Below, one piece after another: positions 1-10,622 of a stretch of 64,000 nt of DNA. Within the stretch, counting starts at the first letter, position 1. Each line of letters begins with the position of its first letter. The DNA comes from Liolophura sinensis (Eukaryota > Mollusca > Polyplacophora > Chitonida > Chitonidae), in NCBI RefSeq assembly GCF_032854445.1, contig NC_088306.1, positions 22,973,764 through 23,037,763 on the forward strand, given 5' to 3'. The position numbers and the translations under genes were made by a program. The notes under the pieces are model-generated. The model searched no databases and was not told the origin of the DNA. It saw only the letters and a list, made by a program, of their open reading frames with translations.

Positions 1-954
1 TGCAAATATACCTTATATCTGGGCGACTGTGCTGCTTGAATGTACATTTACACGACAAACTGAAGAGTTTATTTCTCATTGAAGGCATAAGTATCATGTC
101 TCCACTATGGAAGCAGGACTGAAGTTCTGACAGAAGCACACATATGCCACATTTCTATGTATCTACTCGTAAGACATACAGACCAGCCCATGCCCTTTGT
201 ACAGTTTGTTGCTTAACATGTACATGTATTAGAGTAATTGCCACATGTGAATCTGGCACACAGATTTTCACCCTCAGAGTGAGCTGACATTATATGCTGT
301 ATTGGTGGCGGCAAGTACACTCCCAATTAAACTTAAACGCAAGACCACATACATACATAAATGATCTGCCAACGACTGCTTGCCACCAAGGCCCAGTCAC
401 AGGGCAGTAGAATCTTCGCATATCTCTTGCCAAGGACAGGATTGAACTAGTTCATCTAGATGGTGCTATTTTAAAATTCTGCCACTCATCTTAACACCTA
501 AGTCCATCCCTACCTCTCCAAAAAACTGCTGCAGATTTCCATTGCTCAAGGCAATCCAACTCATCTCCTCTGCCCATTCTGTGTAACTTTCCAGTGGAAT
601 TTCAAATACTATTCTCTTAATTTACTATCCTCATGAAACTAATGAACTCACTGTTGTGAGCCATTTTGAAGGGTGACATAATCCACATCTGGGTTTGAAG
701 TGTCACTGAGTTTTAGCACTAAATTCCTCTAGAAAACTATTATATTTCCATTACCGTCTGCAGGCACAACTTCAATTTTTTTAATCCAACCCAGAAGGGC
801 ATAACAGTGCATAACTAAACGGCATATCAGTGCATATCTTGTTGAGATCAGTTTCATCAAGTTAAAATGAATGTAAGAATTTTGAAATAGAAAACTGATA
901 AAAAAAAAAAATAATAAAATACTAGTATAAAATATAAAAACACATTATACGTAC
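1..954. other. Non-coding, presumed IQCG intron
   Basis: No coding exon is recognisable here. The sequence is AT-rich and lies downstream, in minus-strand sense, of the IQCG exon at 955-1082, so it is probably intron. Bases 375-470 look like a degraded reverse-oriented tRNA-like repeat head, but this is weak. Confidence 0.4.
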
Positions 955-1082
955 CTCATTTGCATCTGGCCGTGTATCATAGGAGGCCGGCATGATATGT
1001 CCCAGAATGCACAGCTGGTCAACACAATCATCGAGAACTGTCGCCACATGGATGGCATCTACTCCCTCCAACATGGCTGACA
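955..1082 (-). CDS. IQCG: IQCG (DRC9) internal exon
   Basis: This is a 128-nt exon, read on the minus strand. It starts after an AACAG acceptor (AG at plus 1083-1084) with 2 nt completing a split codon, and ends phase 0 at a GAG|GTACGT donor (GT at 953-954). It encodes 42 full codons containing VLDDCVDQLCILGHIMP followed by SYDTR. This matches the conserved segment near the N-terminus of IQ-domain protein G, the axonemal nexin-dynein regulatory complex subunit DRC9, which reads VLxDxxDQLxILxxIMPxxY. IQCG is a coiled-coil, calmodulin-binding ciliary protein. The remaining downstream exons lie beyond the left edge. The first coding exon, between here and about 2.2 kb, was not identified. The head-to-head position next to RPL35A, as in human, strongly supports the call. 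Confidence 0.8.
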
Positions 1083-2165
1083 CTGTTAAATAGATGATGT
1101 ACATATCACATATCAACAGCATTATAGATTTAATATACAGATGTATATATATGAATGTGTTTCAGTTGGTCTAGATTCATTAATAGCATTATAGAAGAGT
1201 CAGATACATAAATTAGAAGATCTGGATATGAATGTTACACTCTGGGATTAGAGTACAGAAAGATCTGGTTTTAGAGAGAGATGGGAATAATTGCCCAACC
1301 AGGGGTTAATGAAATAAAAGACAAGGTTTTATGGTAGCTGGTAATGGTGCTCTTCTGCCAACAGACCTCCCGAATTCTCATGTCTCCCGAAGTCACATAG
1401 GCTTAGAAAAAGCAATATGGGGGGAGGGTCTCGCAAATTAATGGGGCTATAATGCAGGTTTCATGGCAGATTCTAGACTGAATATACAACATGCATACAT
1501 GTAGTTGTGTCTTTTGCTTCAATGGTTAGCAGCTCCCATACAATCACATCTTTTAGTAGCACAATTCTAGAGCTAGCCTTTACAGTCTAGCCCTACCACA
1601 TCGCTATCTATTAACAAGGTAGTAGGCGAGATCACACTGAAGCGCTTGGAGTCGCATTTTTTCAGTCGCGTCAGCTTGAGAGAACCACATCTTGTCTCTT
1701 CCAAACATATGTGAACTCAAAAGAGTTCTGAAATGCTGAGTGAGCTTATTACTGTCAGAATAAATAATTAAAGGAAACATGTTTTCAGTTGTGTACCACT
1801 TTGACATCCTGAGAAGAGCAAACTCGAAAGATCAAGTCCCCTGTCAGTGAACGGAAGAGTACAGATCTGTAGTTCTGAAAACTAAGCTGGGAAAAAAGAA
1901 ACAGATCTCAGACCACCTAGTGTCACCTACTCAAGTTTCACGACAACCTGTATTCCTCGTTCTAGATTGGAAGCTGAAGATTAACATACAATACTTAACA
2001 GTAATCGTTCTCGTAAATCTTTAAAACATTAACAACATAAAATAGTACCTGTTTATGGGTTTCCAATACAACGTAAAGAAGACACAAACACTTGATATCC
2101 AGCCTGTTCCACGGCTTCAGAGAGGTGTAAAGGTTAGTTTCGTCCCCTTCTGCACCGGATGTTAC

Positions 2166-2230
2166 TGTCTCTCTTGGCAACTACTCATGCGCATATCTTA
2201 CTACCCTATTCTCAACGTCGCTTCCGGTTA
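2166..2230 (-). promoter_or_regulatory. IQCG: Candidate IQCG promoter elements (X-box half site, ETS site)
   Basis: On the minus strand, GTTGCC (plus 2176-2181) followed by AAGAGAGACA resembles an imperfect RFX X-box. X-boxes are typical of ciliary gene promoters. AACCGGAAG (plus 2221-2229) is a good ETS-type site 40 bp further upstream. The spacing suits a start site near 2.15 kb for the minus-strand ciliary gene. This is inference from motifs only; the second X-box half is poor. Confidence 0.35.
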
Positions 2231-3423
2231 TCATTGACTGATTTTGTGTTTTATCTTTGTTATTCATTACCGCGTGAACTGCTGGGGTGTTTATATTTTT
2301 CATGAAAGTACATCTCTTTTGTATACACAGTGGTGTCTTTTGTTGTTAATGTTTGTAAAAGTAAGCTGAGATAAATGCACAAACATATGATTTCCTGGAA
2401 GCTTATGGGCACTAGGTTCACATGCCACTATATTTCCGCTTCCTTTTTCTACCATATTGGGTAAGGGAGCGAAGTAGAAGATTAGGGCTAAGGATATGTG
2501 ATATAATTTCAGTAAATAAATTGACCTTATATCCAATACACGCTGTATATATTTTAATCAAGTATTCAACTTTTCCATATGTGATCAGGTTTTGATGGAT
2601 GACCATCCAACACTGTGATTCTTGGGGATAATAAAACCATGTGTGCAGAGCGCAGTTATGATTATTGACGTAGCAACATAATGCAGTGGTCAATAATCGT
2701 CATCCGCACCAATTAATTTCTGAAATTTTGCTAGATTTTTAACTGCAAAACTGCATTTCCGGTGTAAAATAGCTGTATATCTCCAAGTGTAGCGTGTTGT
2801 ATTTTAAAAGTGTGTAGCACTATGCCTGAAATGCTATTCTAAATATTCCAAATGTTTCGCGTGTTGTTCGCTCTCAGGCCCTCTATCCACCCTACATTCC
2901 CAAATCCACTACTACGTGCGTATTGTATGTAAAAAAACAAGGTTGGAAACAATGTTTTACCGAATTTAGAGGTACAGTATGTCTCTCTTAGTTTTACACT
3001 CATCTGACCGTTCTTCGTGATGTCCTGCGAGTCTCACAGTAATATTCAGAAAATATTAACAACGTGGACAGAATCCGTCAACATGTAGATTAGTGATTTG
3101 TCTGGACACAGCCTCATTCTTTTCTCATGTTATGTTATGGGATAGAATAAGCCAAGTCTGCATTTCAGTAGCCCTGCAAATTCACACAGATATGGACAAG
3201 ACCGAATGGGGGCTCTTGCAAATTATTACAGTTAAAAGGCAAGATTTTATAGCACTTGCTAGAATCTTGCACAGCAGAGGCTGTTGACTGAACATCACTG
3301 TGAGCAGCTGCTTTAAAATCAAACCTTTTAGCCACATTTGTTTGTGAGATCCTCCACTCTGTCTCGTCTCAACCTACATGAACTTGCGAGATTCCTGAAA
3401 AGACAGGAGACAAGTGCAGTGCA

Positions 3424-3627
3424 ATGATCCAGGAGCCTTTTACCTATACTGTCCAATGCGAGTTCAAGCCCAGCTCTGGTCATGAGTTTGTAGGTCTGTC
3501 AGCAACCTGCAGATGGTCTTGGATTTCCCGCGGGTGTTGCCCAGTTTTCTTCGGACCATAATGCTGACTGCCTTAGTATAAGTGAAATATTGTTGAGCAC
3601 GGCATAAAACACCAATCAGATAAATAC
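3424..3627 (+). repeat. SINE-A copy, degraded
   Basis: This is a member of the dominant family in the window. It shows a B-box-like GAGTTCAAGCC region, then the shared body (CAGCAACCTGCAGATGG, CCATAATGCTG, AAGTGAAATATT) and the 3' end AAAACACCAATCA. It is diverged from the full-length copies at 19357 and 49674. Confidence 0.8.
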
Positions 3628-4195
3628 ATTTTGATCTAAATTACAACGGTTATATTATAAAATGTCCGCAAATGCAGTAATCCAGACTTTTGATAGAGTT
3701 TTTTTTTTAACCCAATATGATTTCAGATGTAAATTATTTTAAAACATGATTTTATCTTCTGTCAAATTCAGCTATGTGCCAAGCATGTAGCAAAAAAGTC
3801 ACGGTTAGATGTACCATCTTAAATTCACATGTATATGGGGAGGTGGAATTTTATACTCTGTCGCCATGGATTTAGTGCAAGAGTAAGGTCGGCCAGTTTT
3901 TCATGTTTGGGGTATGGGGGAAGGGGAGGAGGCGGCAAATCACCTCTGTTCCAAGTCACAATGTGATCATCAATTCATTCGAAACACTGCCACAGTATAC
4001 ATGTGTACATCTGTCACTTTCCTGTGTTGGAGCCCAAGGATAGATTCCAAATAACAGAACAGACATATACGTTGTGGCAGTATTTTCAAAGACTATAATG
4101 GGGCGCTGGAATTTATTTCATCTTCTTGGAACAGTTGCTTTGCCCCGGGTGAGAAAACGGGTGACAAGAGATCATTGCAATACATACTTCTTACA

Positions 4196-4212
4196 GCGCA
4201 TGCGTTCTCTCC
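4196..4212 (+). promoter_or_regulatory. RPL35A: Candidate RPL35A core promoter: NRF1-like palindrome and pyrimidine tract
   Basis: GCGCATGCG at 4196-4204 is a near-perfect NRF1 site. It is followed directly by the pyrimidine-rich TTCTCTCC (4205-4212), a plausible 5'-TOP-like start, as expected for a ribosomal protein mRNA. The coding ATG is about 530 bp downstream and is preceded by a TTGTAG acceptor at 4728-4733, so a non-coding first exon and a 5'-UTR intron are implied. The exact start and first donor are not resolved. Confidence 0.4.
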
Positions 4213-4741
4213 ACCTTTCACTTTACATCACTGCTCCCACTAGGCAGACTTGACCGTTGTGAGACGCACATAGACTTGTTTAGGCTTAGCCTTGTCACTT
4301 GTGTAATCCCGTGGAACTATTCAGTCAACATTCATCAATAAAATTGTTTCAGGTTTTGGGTAGAATCATGGTGGACATATGCTAGATAAAGAGAATGCAT
4401 GTGTATAAAGTGTTGTTAGAGATGAGTGGTTGAGAAGGATTGTTTGAGTTTTCTGACAGCACTTCATGCCTCGGTGACCTCAGCGTTGTTCGAGATTTCT
4501 GTACAGAATTCTAGTGGTGGCAGTGAGGTAAAGCCAAAGGTAGACAGTGACGCAGGAGTATTGTCATTGCCTTACCTGTTTGGCTTTACTCTTGCTCTAA
4601 ATTCATGCTCTTTTGGCAGTATATATCTTGAGCTTATGCAGTTGTTGTTGACGGGTAGATGGATTCTTGCTAAGAAATAAAACTTTACTGCTTCTAAAAC
4701 TCTTTAAATTGATGTGACCTTGTGACGTTGTAGGTTTCAAG

Positions 4742-4791
4742 ATGGCAGAACCGATTGAAGCTGCCCCAAACAAGCCTAAAAAGTCAGGCAG
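4742..4791 (+). CDS. RPL35A: RPL35A coding exon 1
   Basis: The ATG is at 4742, eight bases after a TAG acceptor (4731-4733). The exon encodes a 16-residue, Lys/Pro-rich tail ([16 protein letters not shown]) plus two bases of an Arg codon, and ends at AG|GTAAGT. This N-terminal extension is the variable part of the family. Confidence 0.93.
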
Positions 4792-7700
4792 GTAAGTTTG
4801 TCCCAGTGGTTGAGATGGGTCTTGGATAAAGCCACACGTAAGACCTTAAAACAGGAAGTTGTAACCTCTCTTGGTGTTCGGCATGAAGGGGAGAGTGCAA
4901 CAACTGGTTGACACGCCCGTTATCAGTATAACGGGCGTGGCGGCTTACTTGCCTTTGGTAAGGCGTCTCAGTAAAGCTGCACTAGATAAAAGAGTGGTGG
5001 AAATCCGTCCTGCAACAAGGAGGCACATTACATGCACTGTAAGGATTCCTTCGTCGTCATATGACTGAAAAATTGTTAAGTACAACGTTAAACCCCAAGC
5101 AGTCACTAACTCACTCTTACCGTTATTAGATACTGGATGGCAGTAATAAAGCGCTGACTTCCCATGATGTTTCTAGGAGATCGTTTGCCTGCCACCAATA
5201 TGGCTGACAGTGAATAGCCATGTGTCACACACAGGAGTTGTCATACTCCTCACAGTGCATGTGCCACTCAGTGTGCTCAGTTTACATGGCTGCCACAACT
5301 AGAAAGGCTTTACATTGGGAACCTGTGATTATGAGTACCTCGGTTTTCTTCATCCGCCATTGTATAAAAGAAAAATTCTTGGATACAGTGTTTGAGATCA
5401 GTCAACCAGAATGAATAACCAGCATGGTGTAGAGCAAAGTGCTTGTACTACCTCATTATTCTGAGAGCTGATGTGGCAAAGCTGATTATTTGATTCTGTG
5501 ATACCTGTGACTTCACTACATTATTGAGAACTCGTAATTTTATTGGTATTGTCTGGATTATATCAGCCCTGTTTGTCTTTGAGATAAAATAAGAAGCTGA
5601 ATGGCTGCTTATCGGTGAGGCCCTCGCTCATTCATCTGTGGCTTTGAGTGAGGTGATTGGTCAGGTTGCTTGTCAGAAGCAGTGGCTTTAACTCAGGTGC
5701 TCCAATTTCTTTCCCACTTTAACTTGACCAATTTGTCCTCTTTTTGGAGGAATTTCTCTTAATTAAACAAAAACTACATCAGAAAAATGTTCAGAATTTA
5801 GTTCGGAAATGCTAAAAATTACGAAATTATGAGTGTGAGGTATAGTTTCCTCTTTTTGATCCCAGTGTCTGTCTCACACCTCATATTTTGACATTTGCAT
5901 TTAACACCAGTTGGTCTGCCAGCAACCTGCGGATGGTCGTGGGTTTCCCCCGGGCTATGCCCAGTTTCCGCCCACCATAATGCTGGACGCCGTCGTATAA
6001 GTGAAATATTCTTGAGTAAAATACCAAACAAAAAAAAAAAAGAAACCTACATGGTGTGTGTTTTCCTTCCGCAGACTGTACTGTAAGGCTGTCTTCACTG
6101 GGTACAAGCGAGGCTTGAGGAATCAGCATGAGAACACGGCACTCCTGAAAATTGAGGGAGTCTCGTCCAAGACGGAAACAGACTTCTATCTGGGGAAAAA
6201 ATGCTGCTACGTGTACAAGGCCAGAACGTGAGTTACCATCATCTGGAAATCAGGATTTATTTTTTTAAACCATCTTATTTGCATACTTTAGAAAGGACCG
6301 TAGAAAGCCCTTTGCCCTGGTTTTTGAACTGGGAACAGACCACTGAGCTGTAGGAAAGTTCAGACAAACATACCCGCCATTAGCGATCTCCTTGAAACAA
6401 CGTCAACAAAACGTATGAGACAAGAAATGCCAAATTAGCTTTTATAACCATGTGTTCCTCCCTGGCTGTGATTTGGTAAAATCAAACTGCAGTGAAAGAC
6501 AATAGCCAGGCAATCCCAGGGCTTTCTGTGAGTCACTAGTTCCTTTAACCAGTGACTTTAGCCACTTATCAGATTTTGTAGCCAATAGTACTTTTCTTTA
6601 GCCATACTTTCTTAGCAGCCTTGAGTTAATCTCTTTGTGACTCTGATTGAATGGAAGCCGTATCCATGACTCTTGTAATTCTCCATCTGTAATTCGTTTT
6701 TATCTGCCTTGGTATAGCTGCTAGAATCAGTTTGATCTCTTCCAGCTCTATCTGGAGTTTATCCCACGCAACATTTGAAACGATTGCCCTCAATGTAATG
6801 GACCATTGCTTGGCGGAGGGTTAAATCCTGGGTCAAGTAACACTGAAGACCTTAAAAAGAGAAAGTTGTAACTTCCTCGCTTGGCGTTCAGCATGATGGG
6901 GATAGTGCAACGACTGGTTGTCCCGTATCAGTATAATGGCTAGGGCGGGGTGGCTTAATGCTTTCGGTAAGGCTTGTCACTGAAGCAGCACTAGATAAAA
7001 GAGTGATGGAAATCCGTCCTGCAACAAGGAGGCACATTACATGCACTGTAAGGATTCCTTCGTCGTCATATGACTGAAAAATTGTTAAGTACGATGTTTA
7101 ACCCCAAGCATGCTCACTCACCAATGCTTGGCAGAGAGTTTTTGTTTTTTGTAAAAAAATGAGTCCTTTTTCAATTAATCTGTGTAGGTTACTAGTAAAA
7201 TGCAATTTCCTCCACGAGAAAAATTTGTTACCACAAAGTGAATTTGTAGGGTTAGTCCCATTTAAATGCAGCTTTATTTACATTGGAGTAACACAGTATA
7301 ACAGGAGAAAACCAGACTTTGTACACATTTATGTGTTGGTACATATTCTGAAACATTTAATTACCTCCACGAATTAGGTTATTGAAGTGGCAAGGTTGAG
7401 TTTTTCAAGGGAGGTAATTTCATTTACAGATCTCGCACTACCTGTATTAATCTTCCTTGATAATTTTTTTTTTTTTTTTTTTTTTTTAAGTTTGGCTAAG
7501 AAAGCCATTCTGTAAGATGGGTCGGAAGTTGGAGGTCACGTGACCACCCTTTCATGTCTAAAACAAAATGGCCGCTGAATGTTAAAGCAGTGGGGAAAGA
7601 TGTCACTTCCAGGGTGTTCAAAAAGGGCAAGTAGCAGGACTGCAGACGACTGTTAACTGCTGTCCCCTTAGCCGCCTACTTTGAATATTCTTACTGTTTA

Positions 7701-10158
7701 AATCAATAGTAATTGTGACAGTTACTTTCAATTCATCCACCTACTTTTGAACTTTGACCTCCTCCAATTCTAAATGAAAACCCTGATCTTCTTTCCACTT
7801 CGCTAGCGTCCAGTAAGGCCGGGTTGAACAAAATAATGTCACGAAATTTCTGCAGAAATACTCAGACTATCTGGAAAGCTGAAAATTATACAAATCCAAC
7901 AGATACAAGATCACTGACAGCAATTCAAAAATAGGCAATTTCCTATGCAATAATGTAGGGAGGACTGTTTTTTTCATTAACGCCGCCTGTTGCTAAGGAG
8001 ATCACATGGTCTCTATCTTCCGATCTCTTGCAGAATTCCCAAAATGCCATGAATTGTTCTTTATGATTTTCAATCGTTATGTAATGTAAGTCAACTTGCA
8101 TGAATGCTGAACCCCCTTTGTAGATTTCTGTCAAGTAAAATCGTCATGTGACTGTGTTGTTGTTGTTTCACTGAAACGAGGCCGTTTAAAATGAAAGTAA
8201 GTGGATTGTTTTCATCAGAAAAACAGCAAAAATGTGCTTAAAACCCAGAAAACTCTCATGCCTGGAAACTACTTGGAAAGTACTTTGGTGCAATTTGACC
8301 ATTTCTGGATTTTAACAGTTTGTCGCTGAAGTTGTGCATGTTTATATCAAGGATCGTTTAGGTTTTGTTCCTGGCTGCATTTGAATTTTCAGACACAGGT
8401 GATAATTCAATTCTTGGGCCCATATGTGGGAAGCCCCATCTGATGTTACAAGCGCATAACAGCCATGGCGACATAATGCCGACATTGCTGGTTGCTTTGG
8501 GGTTACGCGCTGGTAACGTGAAGGAGTCTTCGTAGAAGTGGGCCCAGGATTGCTGGCCCCTTTTCCAATGGTAAGTGGGATGGTCAGCCAGCAACCAGCA
8601 GATGGTCATGGGTTTCCACGGGTTCTACCCGGTTTTCTCCCACCTGGCGGTCATAGTAAAAGGGGTAATACGGCTTAAAGCACCAGTCAAATGAAGAGAT
8701 AAAATAAATCAGTGGTAGGGTTGTGGCCTTGCATGAAGTTGGTTCATAATCACCTTGCCATCCGCTAATATAGCACGCCCAATAACATTTCTCTGCACAT
8801 GGAAGTCTGTGCCTCACGTATGGAAAAGTTTATCATTTAATTGACAAAGTCTGGTGGTTTACTCCAAGTAGTCCAGTTTCCATAGACTTGGAAACTGACC
8901 AGTAGTGGGAGCTAATTTGTCGCAAATTACTTTATCAATTAAACTATTCTTTACCGATTTAAAAGAAGATGCAGATGACGACTATTTTAAAGGAGAAGAG
9001 AACTTTAAAACATTACACTATGGCTGAAAAGAGCACATTTTTTTCTATGTGGGGGTGCCTTCTTTATCATTTTGCGATGTTTCCTCGCCATACAGGTAAA
9101 GCCTGAAAAAGGCAAAGCTGGCATAAATCGCTGAGTCCATGCGTCCTCCAGCATAACACCCTGTAATTTATGCTGTGTTGTGTTGCCTCTCAGCCAGTGA
9201 GCATGGTCAAAACTGCTGTCTTGTTCCTGTGAACTTGGAACCTACATCCAACATTTAGGTTTCCCGATGGTCCAAGTGGAAAAAGAACTGTACTGTTTTA
9301 CTGGAAATGTTCGAACTGTACTTCGGATGTTTCCGACGGCAATTCTCCTCCTAACACAGAAGACTTCAGGACTATTTCTTAGGCAAAATGGAGTCACCCA
9401 CAGCAGATTTTGGCGCTGACTTCATTTATAATTTATCATCTTGAGGTACATATTAGAATTTTTTTATGGCATGCACTTGCGAGAAAATGCATACTCTTTT
9501 CATTGGCATTTGGTTGTAATTTAAGTTTTCTTCTCCTTTAAGATAACCTCCCAACATACTCTGTTCCCATTTTAATTAAAAAATAAATACATGTATGTCT
9601 GGGTTCTTTGCTAAGATTTGCTGTTCTGTGCTTGTAGGAAGACTGCCTGCCCTGGCCACGACAAAGCCAGCCGTATCCGTGTTATTTGGGGGAAGATCAC
9701 CAGACCACATGGCTGCAGTGGTGCAGTCAGAGCCAAGTTTGCCAAAAACCTGCCGGCAAAGGCTATGGGACGCCGAATTAGAGTGGTAAGCTACTTGCTG
9801 GCCATATTCTAGGCATGTAGATATAGTGCTAGACTGCTTAGACCGTGTCAATTCGGTTTATATTTCCTATATGCACCCAAACTGCTCAGGATTGCTCTAG
9901 AAGACAAAGGGTTGACACACCACATAAGTCGAGTAGCTTGAGATGCTCTTGACTTGATGTAGATGGCATTTTTTGTTTTCCTTGTGGGTTGAAGTGTTAG
10001 TACACTGAACGAGTTTGTACATTTTGTCATAAGACGTAAACTAACATATAAAAAAAAAGAATGGATGTGAAATTGATGAAAGTTTAACATTTAAATTAAT
10101 CTAAATTTTATTTTATTTTTTTATTTTTTTTTAGATGCTGTATCCCTCAAGAATTTAA
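4742..10158 (+). CDS. RPL35A: RPL35A, 60S ribosomal protein eL33, complete coding region
   Basis: The CDS joins 4742-4791, 6075-6227, 9638-9785 and 10135-10158. All introns are GT-AG, the frame stays open, and the product is 124 residues, close to the usual 110-125 of this family. eL33 is a structural protein of the cytosolic large ribosomal subunit. Diagnostic segments are [58 protein letters not shown] and the C-terminal RIRVMLYPSRI. The acceptor at 4731-4733 just before the ATG implies a 5'-UTR intron. Exon 4 encodes only the last seven residues. Introns 1 and 2 carry SINEs and an old hAT-like element. A polyadenylation signal lies 28 bp after the stop. IQCG lies head to head upstream. Confidence 0.97.
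4830..5118 (+). repeat. SINE-B copy 1 in RPL35A intron 1
   Basis: This is a second interspersed family. It starts near GTAAGACCTT, continues through GAAGTTGTAAC, GAGAGTGCAACAACTGG and TGCAACAAGGAGGCAC, and ends with GTACAACGTTAAACCCCAAGC and a CACTAACTCACTC tail. It is highly similar to the copy at 6822-7122 in the next intron and partly similar to 32080-32205. Confidence 0.8.
5909..6041 (+). repeat. SINE-A 3' fragment in RPL35A intron 1
   Basis: The fragment carries the body from GGTCTGCCAGCAACC to AAGTGAAATATTCTTGAG and ends in a poly(A) tract. It lacks the tRNA-like head. The insertion ends about 35 bp before the exon 2 acceptor. Confidence 0.85.
6075..6227 (+). CDS. RPL35A: RPL35A coding exon 2
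   Basis: A TTCCGCAG acceptor precedes A|CTG, completing the split Arg codon. The exon encodes [17 protein letters not shown] through YVYKAR plus two bases of a Thr codon, and ends AGAAC|GTGAGT. The segments are near-invariant in eL33 proteins. Confidence 0.96.
6517..8340 (-). mobile_element. Old hAT-like non-autonomous element, copy 1
   Basis: The stretch resembles, in reverse orientation, the element at 20728-21711. Shared blocks include CAGGGCTTYC at the outer end, TTTTTATCTGCCTTG, GCTGCTAGAATCAGTTTG, TCTGGAGTTTATC, GTAACACAGTATAACAGGAGA and TTTCTGTCAAGTAAA. It is interrupted by SINE-B at 6822-7122, and the right end is too diverged to place exactly. It fills most of RPL35A intron 2. No transposase is visible. 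Confidence 0.55.
6822..7122 (+). repeat. SINE-B copy 2, nested in hAT-like element
   Basis: This is the same family as 4830-5118. Its start overlaps a tRNA-like B-box segment (GGGTTAAATCCTGGGTC), and it ends with GTTTAACCCCAAGCATGC and a CTCACTCA tail. The host sequence ATTGCTTGG is found on both sides (CCATTGCTTGGCGGAG and CAATGCTTGGCAGAGAG), consistent with a target-site duplication. Confidence 0.75.
8583..8715 (+). repeat. SINE-A fragment in RPL35A intron 2
   Basis: It carries CAGCCAGCAACCAGCAGATGG, a CCCGGTTTTCTCCCACC-like stretch and the end TACGGCTTAAAGCACCAGTC. The copy is old and degraded. Confidence 0.65.
9638..9785 (+). CDS. RPL35A: RPL35A coding exon 3
   Basis: A TTGTAG acceptor leads to the base completing the Thr codon. 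The exon encodes the core from [19 protein letters not shown] to [12 protein letters not shown]. It ends phase 0 at GTG|GTAAGC. The rRNA-contacting IWGKxTRxHG motif is intact. Confidence 0.96.
10135..10158 (+). CDS. RPL35A: RPL35A coding exon 4 (terminal)
   Basis: After a long polypyrimidine tract and TTTAG comes MLYPSRI and a TAA stop (10156-10158). This is the standard C-terminus of eL33. Confidence 0.95.
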   Translation: MLYPSRI

Positions 10159-10185
10159 TCACCACGAAGGAATGAGAGTGTTGAA

Positions 10186-10191
10186 AATAAA
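10186..10191 (+). terminator. RPL35A: RPL35A polyadenylation signal
   Basis: AATAAA lies 28 bp after the stop codon. A very short 3' UTR is normal for ribosomal protein mRNAs. A T-rich stretch follows at about 10206-10235. Confidence 0.75.
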
Positions 10192-10302
10192 CTTATGGCA
10201 GGTGTAAATTTTTGTTATTGTTGGTTTCTTTTAACAGTATTTTATCAGTCTATCATTGCGGTTATTAGAAAAACGATCCGTCCGGGCGGTTGTTACAATA
10301 AC

Positions 10303-10622
10303 CATGTGGTATTGCCGTTGTGACAAGAACGTCATTGCAGATGTGACAAGAATGTCATTGCCCCTGTAACAAGAACCTCATCGCCCTTGTAACAACAACG
10401 CCATTTGCCGTTGTGGCAAGAATGCCATTGCCCTTGTGACATGAACGTCATTGCCATTGCCGTTGTGACAAGAACGTCATTGCCGTTGTGACAAGAACGT
10501 CATTGCTATGGTCGTTGTGACAAGAACGTCATTGCCATTGCCGTTGTGACAAGAACGTCATTACCCTTGTGACATGAACGTCATTGCCATTGCCCTTGTG
10601 ACAAGAATGTCATTGCCGTTGT
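10303..10622 (+). repeat. Minisatellite just 3' of RPL35A
   Basis: Irregular units of about 24 bp around the core GTTGTGACAAGAACGTCATTGCC, with variants (CCCTTGTGACATGAACG). Roughly 13 units begin about 110 bp after the polyadenylation signal. The units do not resemble an RPL35A exon. Confidence 0.85.

Larger units (their letters stand above)
1083..4195. other. IQCG 5' region and intergenic sequence before RPL35A
   Basis: No convincing exon was found. The missing IQCG 5' exon(s) should be here. An open minus-strand frame at 1995-2180 begins with TTG and ends at an AAACAG|GTAC donor-like site, but its phase does not fit the IQCG exon. It may be 5' UTR. One SINE copy is annotated separately. 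Confidence 0.4.

Noticed and set aside
1995-2180. Minus-strand frame as IQCG first coding exon
   Set aside because: It starts with TTG, not ATG, and its donor-like end is phase 0, while the downstream IQCG exon needs one carried base.
6228-10134. Intronic snoRNA in RPL35A introns
   Set aside because: Ribosomal protein introns often host snoRNAs, but I could not find a convincing paired C/D box set or an H/ACA hairpin pair with a correctly spaced ACA.
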